A stretch of DNA of 64,000 bases from Caldilineaceae bacterium (GTDB taxonomy: Bacteria; Chloroflexota; Anaerolineae; Caldilineales; Caldilineaceae): the NCBI GenBank assembly GCA_026645575.1, contig JAPKMW010000006.1, positions 1 to 64,000 on the forward strand, written 5' to 3'. The notes below the pieces were generated by a model. That model ran no database searches. It saw only the letters and a program-made list of their open reading frames with translations, and was not told the DNA's origin. The position numbers were made by a program, and so were the translations under genes. Of the stretch, positions 53,730 to 62,357 are shown in pieces (position 1 is the stretch's first letter; every line of letters starts with the position of its first letter).

Positions 53730-54683
53730 ATGCATCCTCTACTACGAGCGCTGCTCTCCGCTTGGGATTGGCGCTCCGACATTACGTTAGTATTGCTGAC
53801 TTTTGCCACCCTCTACACAATCGGCTGGTGGCGACTGCGCCAACGGGGCAGAGTCAGGGTTGCAACACGTAGACGGCTGGTCGCTTACTGGGGTGGGATC
53901 GTTACGTTGGCGCTCGCGCTTATGTCACCCATCGATCCGTTGGGCGGTCAGCTTTTTTTCATGCACATGTTGCAGCACATGATTACGATCATGGTGTCGG
54001 CGCCACTGCTTTGGTTGGGCGCGCCCTTTCCCTTCCTTCTTTGGGGGTTGCCGGCGCCCGCACGGCGGTGGGTGGGACGCCAGTTTGCCCAAGCATCGCT
54101 GCTACGCAGTGGGCTACAGATGGTGACCCAACCGGCCTTTGTCTGGATGGCCTTTGTGGCGGTCTATGGCGGCTGGCATGATCCCATGTTGTATGATCTG
54201 GCCTTACGTCATGCTTGGGTGCATGACCTTCAGCATCTCACCTTTTTTGGCACGGCGATGCTCTTCTGGTGGCTGGTGATTGATGCCGCACCGCATCTGC
54301 ATGGCGCCTCCCTCTGGGGGCGCATCATTATGGTGGTTGGCGTCATTCCGGTGAACATGGCGGTCGGTATTACCATTGCCACGGCACGCGAGGTAATTTA
54401 TCCCTATTACGCCACCGTGCCGCGCATTTGGGGCTTTACAGCGTTGGCGGATCAATCAACCGCCGGTGTGATTATGTGGACATCGGGCAGCGAAATGTTA
54501 GTGCTGGCCGTCGTCTTTTTGCTGGCGCGTGCCATGCGGGGGGAAAAGAAAGCGCCCTCCGCCGTTCCTGGCTGGGATCGGGAAGAAGCAATGATCGCTC
54601 CTGGGTTGGAACACCGGGCGCGGCAGAATAAATGGCGACGTGTGCAGGCGACAGCCCTCCCTTCTGCGACCGATGTTTCATAA
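53730..54683 (+). CDS. ctaG: Cytochrome c oxidase assembly protein CtaG (caa3 type)
   Basis: A 317-residue membrane protein with seven predicted helices and the caa3_CtaG pattern: FFMHMLQHMITIMVSAPLLW, PAFVWMAFVAVYGGWHDPMLYD and HDLQHLTFFGTAMLFWW, rich in His and Met placed to handle copper. This family is needed to assemble the oxidase in Bacillus. The start at 53730 matches the family start; a TTG frame at 53652 would begin inside the hairpin. No clear Shine-Dalgarno. The C-terminus overlaps the next gene by 11 bases. Confidence 0.87.
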   Translation: MHPLLRALLSAWDWRSDITLVLLTFATLYTIGWWRLRQRGRVRVATRRRLVAYWGGIVTLALALMSPIDPLGGQLFFMHMLQHMITIMVSAPLLWLGAPFPFLLWGLPAPARRWVGRQFAQASLLRSGLQMVTQPAFVWMAFVAVYGGWHDPMLYDLALRHAWVHDLQHLTFFGTAMLFWWLVIDAAPHLHGASLWGRIIMVVGVIPVNMAVGITIATAREVIYPYYATVPRIWGFTALADQSTAGVIMWTSGSEMLVLAVVFLLARAMRGEKKAPSAVPGWDREEAMIAPGLEHRARQNKWRRVQATALPSATDVS

Positions 54684-55230
54684 GCGACGATGGCTAGTCG
54701 GATTGATAGGCTGTTTTATCACGGTTGGCCTACTCACAGCGCCTCTCTACGCTCATGGCGGCGGCGTTCCCCGCTTGACCGATGAAGTTGCCGGTCCCTA
54801 CCGTCTCTTCGCTTGGACGCAGCCGGATCCATTGCGTGTTGGTGACATGCACTTATCCGTTGGTGTTGTCAAAGCCGCAGCAAATGCGGCGGGGTTAGAT
54901 GAAGCCGTCACCGACGCCGCTGTCATGGTATACCTGGCGCCGACAACTGGGGATGCTGCACCGATAGCGGTGACGGCGCTTCTCCAAGAACAATTAGGCA
55001 GCTATTATTATGAAGCGGATGCAACCTTACCGACGACCGGTGAGTGGCGCTTTACAATTGAAGTGAGCGGCGCTTTGGGTAATGGCAGCGCCGCTTTTGT
55101 CAGCGAGGTGCTAGCTGCCCGTCAGATCAACTGGTATTTGATCATTGTTGCCGGGCTGTTGCTGGTGGCGCTGTTGGGGTTGATCGGCGTTTGGAACCGA
55201 ATGCAAGCCGGCACACAACAGCGGATGTAG
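54673..55230 (+). CDS. Membrane-anchored YtkA/FixH-like protein
   Basis: A 185-residue protein with an N-terminal signal helix (LVGLIGCFITVGLLTAPLYA), an extracytoplasmic beta-rich domain (about residues 25-145) and a C-terminal membrane helix (WYLIIVAGLLLVALLGLIGV). The domain, with GPYRLFAWTQPDPLRVGD and TTGEWRFTIEVSG, resembles the YtkA/FixH-like group of periplasmic proteins often found beside oxidase assembly genes, where a copper role is suspected. Start at 54673 gives an 11-base overlap with ctaG. The stop codon lies inside a hairpin. Family call is tentative. Confidence 0.6.
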   Translation: MFHKRRWLVGLIGCFITVGLLTAPLYAHGGGVPRLTDEVAGPYRLFAWTQPDPLRVGDMHLSVGVVKAAANAAGLDEAVTDAAVMVYLAPTTGDAAPIAVTALLQEQLGSYYYEADATLPTTGEWRFTIEVSGALGNGSAAFVSEVLAARQINWYLIIVAGLLLVALLGLIGVWNRMQAGTQQRM

Positions 55231-55282
55231 GTGGTAACGGATTTTTACAAGCGGCAGGGTAAATCCGTTACCACCTACATCC
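55223..55282. repeat. Perfect 22-base hairpin, extended imperfectly
   Basis: Arms 55223-55244 and 55261-55282, starting GGATGTAGGTGGTAACGG. ACACAACA words extend the pairing outward. It supplies the stop codon of the preceding gene. Confidence 0.85.
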
Positions 55283-55310
55283 ATTGTTGTGTCGGCTGGG
55301 GATGTAAAAC

Positions 55311-56114
55311 ATGATGGTTGTGACAAAATTATTTAGCCGGCGTTGGTGGTATGTAACGATTTTTGTCATTCTCGGTGTGATCTTTCTCGCGCGCCTGGGC
55401 TTTTGGCAACTGGAACGGCTGGAGGAACGACGCGCCTTTAACCAACTGGTAGCGTCACGATGGGATCAAGAACCATTCAATCTCAATGAAAGTGCGCTGC
55501 CGACGAATCTGGATGAGATTGGCTACCGTCGCGTTGCTGCTGTGGGTGCATTTGATTATGCGCATCAAGTGGCGCTCAAAAATCAAAACCGCGAGAGTGC
55601 ACCTGGCGTAAAACTAGTGACGCCACTCTTGTTACCCAACGGACAGGCGATTCTGGTGGTGCGTGGCTGGATTCCTTATAGTGAGTCACAACCGGAACAG
55701 TGGCCGCAATTCAACGAGGCGACCGACGAAGCGGCCATTGTCGGGATGTTGCAGAAATCCCAGGTATTACCAGGAGCGGCTGTACCGGAGGGGCCACAGA
55801 CTGAGTGGTTTCGTGTAGACATCGAAGCGATTCAGCATCAGATGCCTTATCAACTGTTGCCGGTCTTCTTGCTCCAATTGCCGGAGCCTGGGCGGGGCTA
55901 TGAGGCGTTACCCTATCGCGATGTGCCTTTTGAAATTACCGAAGGCAATCACTTTAGCTATGCGCTACAATGGTTTATGTTTGCGGCAATTTTAGGCGGC
56001 GGCTATTTACCCTATATTGCCTATCAAGAAAAGCGCAGAGAGCGGACGCAACAACAGCAAGAGCGTGCTGCGACCAATCCTGATTCATCTTTAGATGCAC
56101 CAGCGCTTTCGTAA
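55311..56114 (+). CDS. SURF1 family oxidase assembly protein
   Basis: A 267-residue SURF1/Shy1 protein that helps place haem a into oxidase subunit I. Two membrane helices flank an external domain: the first with FARLGFWQLERL-type sequence (VIFLARLGFWQLERLEERR), and the second SYALQWFMFAAILGGGYLPY. VVRGWIPY in the middle and NHFSYALQWF near the end are SURF1 hallmarks. It stands in the oxidase cluster next to ctaB, as expected. Confidence 0.92.
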   Translation: MMVVTKLFSRRWWYVTIFVILGVIFLARLGFWQLERLEERRAFNQLVASRWDQEPFNLNESALPTNLDEIGYRRVAAVGAFDYAHQVALKNQNRESAPGVKLVTPLLLPNGQAILVVRGWIPYSESQPEQWPQFNEATDEAAIVGMLQKSQVLPGAAVPEGPQTEWFRVDIEAIQHQMPYQLLPVFLLQLPEPGRGYEALPYRDVPFEITEGNHFSYALQWFMFAAILGGGYLPYIAYQEKRRERTQQQQERAATNPDSSLDAPALS

Positions 56115-56120
56115 CAAGGC

Positions 56121-56224
56121 GGTTCGGTGGGTGGTTGGTTCGTTGGTTTCGAAAAGCGTTTGCGCCTGAGAGGCCACCGGCTCACGCCGAAGCCTCAACC
56201 AACGAACCAACCACCTAACCACCA
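56121..56224. repeat. Inverted TTGGTTCG words between SURF1 and ctaB
   Basis: GGTGGGTGGTTGGTTCGTTGG-type sequence on the left (56126-56148) faces CAACCAACGAACCAACCACC on the right (56195-56214) across about 45 bases. A single-sided relative lies at 8602-8632. Confidence 0.75.
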
Positions 56225-56269
56225 AAAATTTACCTCAGTAGACGAATTATCAAGCTGTAAGGAAGATTC

Positions 56270-57250
56270 ATGCTACGCACTTCTGTGATCAAAGAGGATC
56301 CGCGACTGGAACAGCCGTTGGGCGACGGTACGATCCTGCCGGCGCAACACTCTCTCCGTGACTATATCGCGTTAACCAAGCCGCGCGTGATCTCCTTGTT
56401 ATTGGCCGTAACGTTGGTGCCGATGTTTCTGGCTGGTTCAACGGCGCCCAATCCTTTATTGATCTTCTGGACACTCTTGGGTGGCTTTTTAGCGGCTGGT
56501 GGGGCCAACACGATCAATCAGTTTGTTGATCGCGATATCGATCATGTGATGATGCGCACACGGCAGCGGCCTTTGCCCAGTGGCCGAATGCGCCCTATTC
56601 AGGTCTTGCTCTTTGGCATTGGGTTGAGCCTGCTCAGTTTTATCCAACTTTGGGTGACAGTGAATCTGTTGTCAGCGTTGATCGCTTTCGCCGGCATTCT
56701 CTACTATGTGTTTCTTTATACGCTGGTTCTCAAGCGGTCGAGTACACAGAATATTGTCATCGGGGGCGCTGCGGGGGCGGTGCCGCCATTGGTTGGCTGG
56801 GCCGCCGTTGCGAATGAGATTTCGCTGTTGCCGGTGCTGCTCTTTATCATCGTCTTCTACTGGACGCCGCCCCACTTCTGGGCGCTAGCCTTGATGCGGC
56901 AAAAAGAGTACCGGGCCGCTGGCGTCCCCATGCTGCCGGTGGTGGCGGGGGAACGGGAGACCCATCACCAAATCGTTCTCTATAGCATTTTGCTCTTTCT
57001 GTGCAGCCTGGCGCCCTACTTTCTCTTTCTCTTAGGCCCGATTTATCTGGTGGCAGCGCTGCTCTTAAATGGCGTCTTTCTGGGCATGGCGATTGCCATT
57101 TGGCGTCATCCCACCAATGCCACCATCTGGGGTCTCTACCGCTACAGCCTGCTCTATCTTGCCCTGCTCTTCCTAGCAATGGGTATCGACCATCTCTTCT
57201 ACCAGGCGCCGGCCACGTTGCTGGATTTTCATTGGCGGCTGCCCTTTTAA
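56270..57250 (+). CDS. ctaB: Haem O synthase (protohaem IX farnesyltransferase)
   Basis: UbiA-family prenyltransferase that adds the farnesyl tail to haem b, giving haem O, precursor of haem a. The 326-residue protein has eight to nine membrane helices. The first Asp-rich motif NQFVDRDIDHVMMRTRQRPL is complete, and the second region reads FYWTPPHFWALAL. LTKPRVISLLLAVT is the usual start of helix 1. GGAAG lies just upstream of ATG. It ends the oxidase cluster and is convergent with ssnA across a long hairpin. Confidence 0.95.
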   Translation: MLRTSVIKEDPRLEQPLGDGTILPAQHSLRDYIALTKPRVISLLLAVTLVPMFLAGSTAPNPLLIFWTLLGGFLAAGGANTINQFVDRDIDHVMMRTRQRPLPSGRMRPIQVLLFGIGLSLLSFIQLWVTVNLLSALIAFAGILYYVFLYTLVLKRSSTQNIVIGGAAGAVPPLVGWAAVANEISLLPVLLFIIVFYWTPPHFWALALMRQKEYRAAGVPMLPVVAGERETHHQIVLYSILLFLCSLAPYFLFLLGPIYLVAALLLNGVFLGMAIAIWRHPTNATIWGLYRYSLLYLALLFLAMGIDHLFYQAPATLLDFHWRLPF

Positions 57251-57254
57251 TTCA

Positions 57255-57317
57255 CCTGCGCCTAGCCTGTCCGTGACCGGCGGTCGGGTCGCCGGTCACG
57301 GACAGGCTAGGCGCAGG
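57255..57317. repeat. Perfect 27-base hairpin between convergent genes
   Basis: Arms 57255-57281 and 57291-57317 (CCTGCGCCTAGCCTGTCCGT and seven more) are exact complements around a 9-base loop. It contains the TGACCGGC core of the TAGCCGGT family. Confidence 0.85.
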
Positions 57318-57334
57318 CGGCGTTGTTACTGTTC

Positions 57335-58666
57335 TTAAAACATCGCCCAATACCGCTCCCACGTCTGCTTCGCCACTTCACGACTGCGCGCCGTAATCGC
57401 CGCTTCATCCATCGTCAACACTTCCCGATTGCGCATCAACACCTGGCCGTGGGCAATGGTGCTATGGACATGACCGCCGCTGACGCCAAAGAGAATATGC
57501 CAGGGCAGGTTGGCGCTACTGAGGGGGGTGGTGGGATAGTAGTCGAGTAAAATCAAGTCGGCATAGGCGCCCGGTGCAATGATGCCCACCGGTTTTTCAA
57601 AGAAGCGGCCGGCCAGCCGCCGATTGTTATAAACCGCCATCTGGATCACTTTATCCGCGCCTAAATAGCGCGGGTCGCTGTGGCTTACCTTTTGTAACAG
57701 ATCGGCTACCTTCATCTCCGTAAACATATCGTTGCTAAAGCCGTCGTTGCCCAGGCAAAGCGGCATATTGCCACGTAGCATGGTGGTAATATCTGCCGCG
57801 CCCACGGCGTTGTTCATGTTGGAGCGCGGCTGGTGAGTGACAAAAGTTCCCGTCTCTTTTAACAGGCCCATTTCCCAAGCGTCGATGTGGATACAGTGCG
57901 CCATGATGCTTTCCGCGCCGGTGATGCCGAAGCTGTGCAAGCGTTCTACTGTCCGCTTTCCTGAACGCACCATGCTGTCGTACTCATCCGCCGGATGTTC
58001 CGCAACGTGAACGTGAAACCGTTTGGCCTCGGCAGCGCAAGCCGTAAGTGTTTCATCCGACAAAGTCATACTGGCATGAAGACCAAAGGTGGCGGCCAGC
58101 CGTTTTTGGCTGGTGTCCGCGTTAACTTTTTGGATGAAACGACTATTTTCCCGAATACCGGCTTTGGCTGCATCGAGTCCATCACGGTCGGTGACTTCAT
58201 AACAGAGGGCCGCGCGCAGGCCGCTGGCGGTGACAGCATCGGCAATGGCGTCGAGGCTGCCGTCAATGGCGCGCTGGCTGGCGTGATGGTCGATCAAAGT
58301 GGTGGTGCCATTGCGAATGGCATCAACCAGACAAACCTCTGCTGAGCTTTGTACACCGACTAGATCCAGCGCCTTGTCGAGCCGCCACCAGAGCCGTTCG
58401 AGAATTTCGGGGAAATCTTTGGCAGGAGCGCCGGGAATGTACATCCCACGGGCAAAGGCGCCATAAAAATGCGTATGGGCGCAAATTTGTCCCGGCATCA
58501 GCACCATACCGTGAGCGTCCCATTGTTGTTCATTCGGGTACTGGGCCAATAAGGCTGAGCTGGCGCCAACGGCGTCAATGGTATCGTCGGTGAAATGGAC
58601 GGCGCCATTTTCGATAAGCTGATTCTGGTCATCAAAGGTGATAATCGTGGCATTGTGGATAAGCAT
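57335..58666 (-). CDS. ssnA: SsnA-like amidohydrolase
   Basis: A 443-residue metal-dependent amidohydrolase (chlorohydrolase/aminohydrolase group) of the SsnA type. Metal and catalytic residues are visible: CAHTHFYGAF (HxH), HVHVAEHPADE, IMAHCIHID and LGNDGFSNDMF with the Asp ligand. The N-terminal beta segment LIHNATIITFDDQN and the C-terminal GAYADLILLDYYPTTP complete the composite fold. SsnA family genes often accompany selenium-dependent or purine-related enzymes, but none is adjacent. Start at 58666 is 5 bases after AGGAGG. Confidence 0.87.
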   Translation of the reverse strand: MLIHNATIITFDDQNQLIENGAVHFTDDTIDAVGASSALLAQYPNEQQWDAHGMVLMPGQICAHTHFYGAFARGMYIPGAPAKDFPEILERLWWRLDKALDLVGVQSSAEVCLVDAIRNGTTTLIDHHASQRAIDGSLDAIADAVTASGLRAALCYEVTDRDGLDAAKAGIRENSRFIQKVNADTSQKRLAATFGLHASMTLSDETLTACAAEAKRFHVHVAEHPADEYDSMVRSGKRTVERLHSFGITGAESIMAHCIHIDAWEMGLLKETGTFVTHQPRSNMNNAVGAADITTMLRGNMPLCLGNDGFSNDMFTEMKVADLLQKVSHSDPRYLGADKVIQMAVYNNRRLAGRFFEKPVGIIAPGAYADLILLDYYPTTPLSSANLPWHILFGVSGGHVHSTIAHGQVLMRNREVLTMDEAAITARSREVAKQTWERYWAMF

Positions 58667-58862
58667 CATTGCCTCCTGGTTGCGTGTTGTGTAAAGGTTT
58701 GTCAGCATTGTACCTAAACTTTAGCCAACTTGAAAAGAAAATCTGCAACGATTACGAAACAATTTTTTGCAAGGAAAATCGCTATAATTGACGTAGGTCA
58801 TTTTGCAGAACAAGACTTTGCGCAAAAATTGATTTCCGTAGACAATGGACAGGGAGGCAGAA

Positions 58863-59801
58863 ATGAAAGTCTTAGTCACCGGCGGCGCCGGCTTTATCGG
58901 CAGCCATATTGCCGATGAGTTGTTGGCCGCTGGTCATCAGGTGGTGATTGTGGATAGCTTGCATACGGGCCATCGGCGCAACGTGCCGGCGGGCGCGACT
59001 TTCTATAAAGCAGACATTTGCGATCAGGCGGCAATGGCGCAAATTTTTGAAAACGAGGGGATCGAGGCGATCTCCCATCAGGCGGCGCGGGCCAATGTGC
59101 GTGAGAGCATGAACGACCCTATCACCTATGCTACCACCAATATCTTAGGAACCTTGGGGTTGCTGGAACTGGCGCGCAAGCATGGCTGCCGCAAGATCGT
59201 CTTTGCCAGCACCGGCGGCGCGGTCTATGGCGAGGGCTATAGTGAAGATGGCAGCAAGTTGCCCTTCAAGGAAACGACCTGGCCACGGCCCAAAGACAAC
59301 TATGGCGCCAACAAGTTGAGCATGGAGTTTCATCTCGATCTCTACCATGCCAACTACGGGTTGCCCTATGCGATCCTGCGCTACCCCAATGTCTATGGCC
59401 CGCGCCAGGACAGCAAAGGGGAAGCTGGCGTCGTTGCCATCTTTGCCGGCGCCATGTTGGCCGGTCAACCAACCAAAATCAATGGCGACGGTAAGCAGAC
59501 ACGCGATTTCACCTATGTCGGCGATGTGGCCCGCGCCAATCGGCTGGCGTTGGAGAGCGACGCCGTGGGTATTTTCAATGTCGGCACCGGCATCCCAACC
59601 GACATCAACCAGATTCATCGCGTGTTAACCCAGTTGACTGCTTATCCGCTGACGCCGGAATACCTGCCCCGCCCGGTTGGTGAAGTTTTGGCGACCTATC
59701 TGGATAGCAGTAAAGCCAAAGCCACACTCGGCTGGCAAGCGCAGGTCAGCCTAGAAGAAGGGTTGCGCCGCGTAGTCGATTGGATGCGGCAGCAAAAGTA
59801 A
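58863..59801 (+). CDS. NAD-dependent epimerase (UDP-glucose 4-epimerase-like)
   Basis: A 312-residue extended SDR. VLVTGGAGFIGSHIADELL is the NAD-binding motif, STGGAVYGEG holds the catalytic Ser/Thr region, and YGANKLSMEFHL gives Tyr-x3-Lys. YPNVYGPRQDSKGEAGVVAIF is the substrate region of the GalE-like group acting on UDP-sugars. Start at 58863 follows GGGAGG at 5 bases. A perfect TATAAT at 58783-58788 may be its -10 element, though no good -35 is present. It is followed by a glycosyltransferase gene across a repeat, suggesting polysaccharide synthesis. Confidence 0.87.
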   Translation: MKVLVTGGAGFIGSHIADELLAAGHQVVIVDSLHTGHRRNVPAGATFYKADICDQAAMAQIFENEGIEAISHQAARANVRESMNDPITYATTNILGTLGLLELARKHGCRKIVFASTGGAVYGEGYSEDGSKLPFKETTWPRPKDNYGANKLSMEFHLDLYHANYGLPYAILRYPNVYGPRQDSKGEAGVVAIFAGAMLAGQPTKINGDGKQTRDFTYVGDVARANRLALESDAVGIFNVGTGIPTDINQIHRVLTQLTAYPLTPEYLPRPVGEVLATYLDSSKAKATLGWQAQVSLEEGLRRVVDWMRQQK

Positions 59802-59802
59802 T

Positions 59803-59861
59803 CTCTCGCTCTCTTTACCTGAAGAGATAAAGAGAGCGAGAGATTGAGAGATTGAGAGATT
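59803..59861. repeat. Inverted GAGAGATT words
   Basis: AATCTCTCGCTCTCTTTA-type left arm (59801-59818) and AAAGAGAGCGAGAGATT (59829-59845), followed by two more TGAGAGAT units reaching the next ATG. No ribosome site is left for that gene. Confidence 0.8.
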
Positions 59862-60815
59862 ATGCGTATCGTCGTCAATGGCTGGTTTTTCCGTCAGCTT
59901 ACCACCGGCAGTGGGCAGTATTTGCATCACTTGATGGCGCAGTTTGCAGCCCAGGAAAAGCACATTGGAGCGACCTTGCTCGTTCCGGTCGGCGAGCTTA
60001 CTGATCAACCGGACGTTCCCTGGCCTGGTGTGGCGATCAAATCGCTCCCTTTACCACCGTTGCCGAAAAATCTGCGCAAACTTTGGTGGGAGCAGGTGAC
60101 TGTTCCTTGGGTGGCGCAGCAGGTGGGCGCCGATGTGCTATGGGTTCCCTATTGGGCCGGTCCACTCTGGCAACCCTGCCCGACGGTGGTGACGGTGCAT
60201 GACATCATTCATCTCCTGGCGCCGGCTTATCGCGGCGGAAAGTTACAACAGCTTTATACCAGTCTAGTTGCCTATACAGCCAAACGTGCGACGGCGATCA
60301 TCACTGTCAGCCAAGCGGCGGCGACAGATATTGTCACCCATTTGCAAATCCCCGGTGAACGAGTCCATGCCATTTACAACGGCGCCAATCAGGCAGAGAA
60401 TGTCCGACCGGATGCAGCTTTGTTGGCTGCTGTGCGGCAAAAGTATAACTTGCCTGACCGCTTTTTTCTCTACCTGGGCGGGTTTGATGTGCGCAAGAAT
60501 GTTACCGGCACGCTTCATGCCTACCGCCGCTATCTGGATCGGGGGGGCGATCCGGCTGTTCGCCTGGTCATTGCCGGTAAATTGCCGACGCAAGACAGCG
60601 CCTTTACGCCTGATCCACAAAAAATTGTTACCGAACTAAATCTATTGACGCAGGTACAATTCTGTGGCTGGGTTGATGAAGCCGATAAACCGGCGCTATA
60701 CGCCCTCGCTACGGCTTACCTCTTCCCCGGCTTCTATGAAGGTTTCGGTATGATGGTCATTGAAGCAATGCAGGCCGGCACGCCAGTGATTACCAGTGGC
60801 CGCAAGACCACATAA
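59862..60815 (+). CDS. Family 4 glycosyltransferase, C-terminally truncated
   Basis: A 317-residue GT-B glycosyltransferase. The N-domain (about residues 1-165) ends with TVVTVHDIIHLL and ATAIITVSQAAATDI; the C-domain has FFLYLGGFDVRKN, VQFCGWVDEADKPALYALA and the E-x7-E motif in GFYEGFGMMVIEAMQ. The frame stops eight codons after GTPVITS, so the last 50-70 residues of the C-domain, including the closing helix, are missing. The following 250 bases do not continue the family in any frame I can see. It may be inactive or a product of a deletion. GAGAGATT repeats replace its ribosome site. Confidence 0.75.
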   Translation: MRIVVNGWFFRQLTTGSGQYLHHLMAQFAAQEKHIGATLLVPVGELTDQPDVPWPGVAIKSLPLPPLPKNLRKLWWEQVTVPWVAQQVGADVLWVPYWAGPLWQPCPTVVTVHDIIHLLAPAYRGGKLQQLYTSLVAYTAKRATAIITVSQAAATDIVTHLQIPGERVHAIYNGANQAENVRPDAALLAAVRQKYNLPDRFFLYLGGFDVRKNVTGTLHAYRRYLDRGGDPAVRLVIAGKLPTQDSAFTPDPQKIVTELNLLTQVQFCGWVDEADKPALYALATAYLFPGFYEGFGMMVIEAMQAGTPVITSGRKTT

Positions 60816-60895
60816 CCTTGCCCCACTCAATTCTAGACTGCAAAGACCCGATACCCCACGTTGAGCGGGTAAAATGGAAAACTGCATAGCTCAAG

Positions 60896-60970
60896 TACGG
60901 AACGTGTGCGCTTCTGTCCCGCTACACCTGTCAAGTTTACGAAATTTGACAGGTGTTCACACGTTCCGTA
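60896..60970. repeat. Nested hairpin after the truncated glycosyltransferase
   Basis: Outer arms TACGGAACGTGTG (60896-60908) and CACACGTTCCGTA (60958-60970) are exact; inner arms ACACCTGTCAA and TTGACAGGTGT are also exact. It lies just past the point where the glycosyltransferase is cut. Confidence 0.75.
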
Positions 60971-61073
60971 GATGAGCGAAACCGCACTATGGTAACTGCT
61001 CATTGTCACCATAATGCGGTTGGCGAGGAGAATTCATTGGTGTGAGGAGGGGAAGAGCGCGGCTGGTGATTAC

Positions 61074-61547
61074 TTACGCTTGTTCGTAGGCTCGCCGCAA
61101 TGCAGCAATGTCAATTTTCGACATCTGCAACATAGCGCCCATGACCCGTTGCGCCTTGACCGGATCGGGGTCGCCCAACAGCCCCCCAAGGGCGCTGGGG
61201 ATAATTTGCCACGAGACGCCAAAGCGATCTTTGAGCCAACCGCACCGTCCCGGCGCACCACCAGCCGACAATTTTTCCCAAAGTTCATCCACCTCTTCCT
61301 GGCTCTGGCAATTGACAAAAAGCGAAATGCCATCGGAAAAGGTAAAGTGAGGCCCACCGTTGAGCGCCGTAAACTGTTGCCCCTCTAACTCGAAGGCGGC
61401 GGACATGACGGTGCCGGCAGGCACAGGCGCCCCTTCACCATAGCGGTTGATGTGCAAAATACGGGCGTTGGGGAAGATAGAAACGTATAAATTGACCGCT
61501 TCCTCGGCTTGATTGTTGAAAGTCAGAAAGGTTGTGATTTTTTGCAT
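61074..61547 (-). CDS. VOC family protein, PhnB/3-demethylubiquinone type
   Basis: A 157-residue protein of the vicinal-oxygen-chelate fold, PhnB-like subgroup. FLTFNNQAEEAVNLYVSIF, the GTVMSAAFELEGQQFTALNGG stretch (here broken by the length limit), FTFSDGISLFVNC and GRCGWLKDRFGVSWQIIP are typical. Members are small, often annotated as 3-demethylubiquinone-9 3-methyltransferase without proof. Start at 61547 follows GAGGG at 6 bases. It lies 28 bases after a dihydrofolate-reductase-like gene and is probably co-transcribed. True substrate unknown. Confidence 0.8.
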   Translation of the reverse strand: MQKITTFLTFNNQAEEAVNLYVSIFPNARILHINRYGEGAPVPAGTVMSAAFELEGQQFTALNGGPHFTFSDGISLFVNCQSQEEVDELWEKLSAGGAPGRCGWLKDRFGVSWQIIPSALGGLLGDPDPVKAQRVMGAMLQMSKIDIAALRRAYEQA

Positions 61548-61575
61548 AAGTGTCCCTCGTTTTATGAAGGTAGGT

Positions 61576-62175
61576 TTATTGGGCTTCCTTGAGAATACGG
61601 TATTCAAGATGGGTGACGGTTGGCGTTGCCACCACTTCTGTGATCGCTAAATGGATCGGATCGATGCCCAGCGTAGCGAAGAGTGGAATGCCGGCTCCCA
61701 GCAAGACCGGCGCCAGATGGATGCGAATACCATCGAGCAAACCAGCGCGCAAACATTGTTGGACAATCGTCGTGCCACTAATGCCGACAACCTTGTCACC
61801 AGCGATGCTCTGGGCTTGGGCCAGCGCCTGTTCCACGCCTTCGCGGACAAAGATAAAGGGCGAATCGGGCTGTTCCCATTCCGGCGCCGGTCGATGGGTG
61901 ACGATTAAGATCGGCACGCCAAAGGGGGAGGCGCCGCCCCAAGCATGGGAGACATCAAAATCGCGGCGCCCAGTTACCAACGCCCCGATTTCCGCCCAGT
62001 TTCTGCATAACAGATCGGCGCTGGCGCGTGAAACCTTGAAGGTCATGGTTGAGCTGGGGAACTGAAATTCGGTGTCGCCGTTGCGATACCAGCCAAAGAT
62101 CTGGCGAATGTCATGGTTGGCATCAGCGACAAAGCCGTCCAGAGACATGGTGAACTCGGTGATAACTTTACCCAT
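61576..62175 (-). CDS. Dihydrofolate reductase family protein (RibD C-terminal type)
   Basis: A 199-residue protein of the RibD_C/DHFR-like fold. VITEFTMSLDGFVAD is the usual first strand with its conserved Asp-Gly, ALVTGRRDFD the NADPH region, and GISGTTIVQQCLRAGLLDGI with HLAPVLLGAGIPLF the second nucleotide and substrate region. Such stand-alone proteins are common and their substrates are unknown; a true folate or riboflavin role is unlikely without partner genes. AGGAG lies 8 bases before ATG. Confidence 0.85.
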   Translation of the reverse strand: MGKVITEFTMSLDGFVADANHDIRQIFGWYRNGDTEFQFPSSTMTFKVSRASADLLCRNWAEIGALVTGRRDFDVSHAWGGASPFGVPILIVTHRPAPEWEQPDSPFIFVREGVEQALAQAQSIAGDKVVGISGTTIVQQCLRAGLLDGIRIHLAPVLLGAGIPLFATLGIDPIHLAITEVVATPTVTHLEYRILKEAQ

Positions 62176-62357
62176 TAGTACGCTCCTGTTTTAATCCACT
62201 GGCAATTGACAGTGCTGCTTTGCCATTTGCCATCGTTGCCGAAGTAGTACAATTATACCCTTCTGGCCGATAGTTGTCTTGTAAAAAATGGCAAATGGAT
62301 CAAATAGAACACCGCTGGCACAGGATGCCCCCCACTGATGGTAGACGGTAGCTCATG

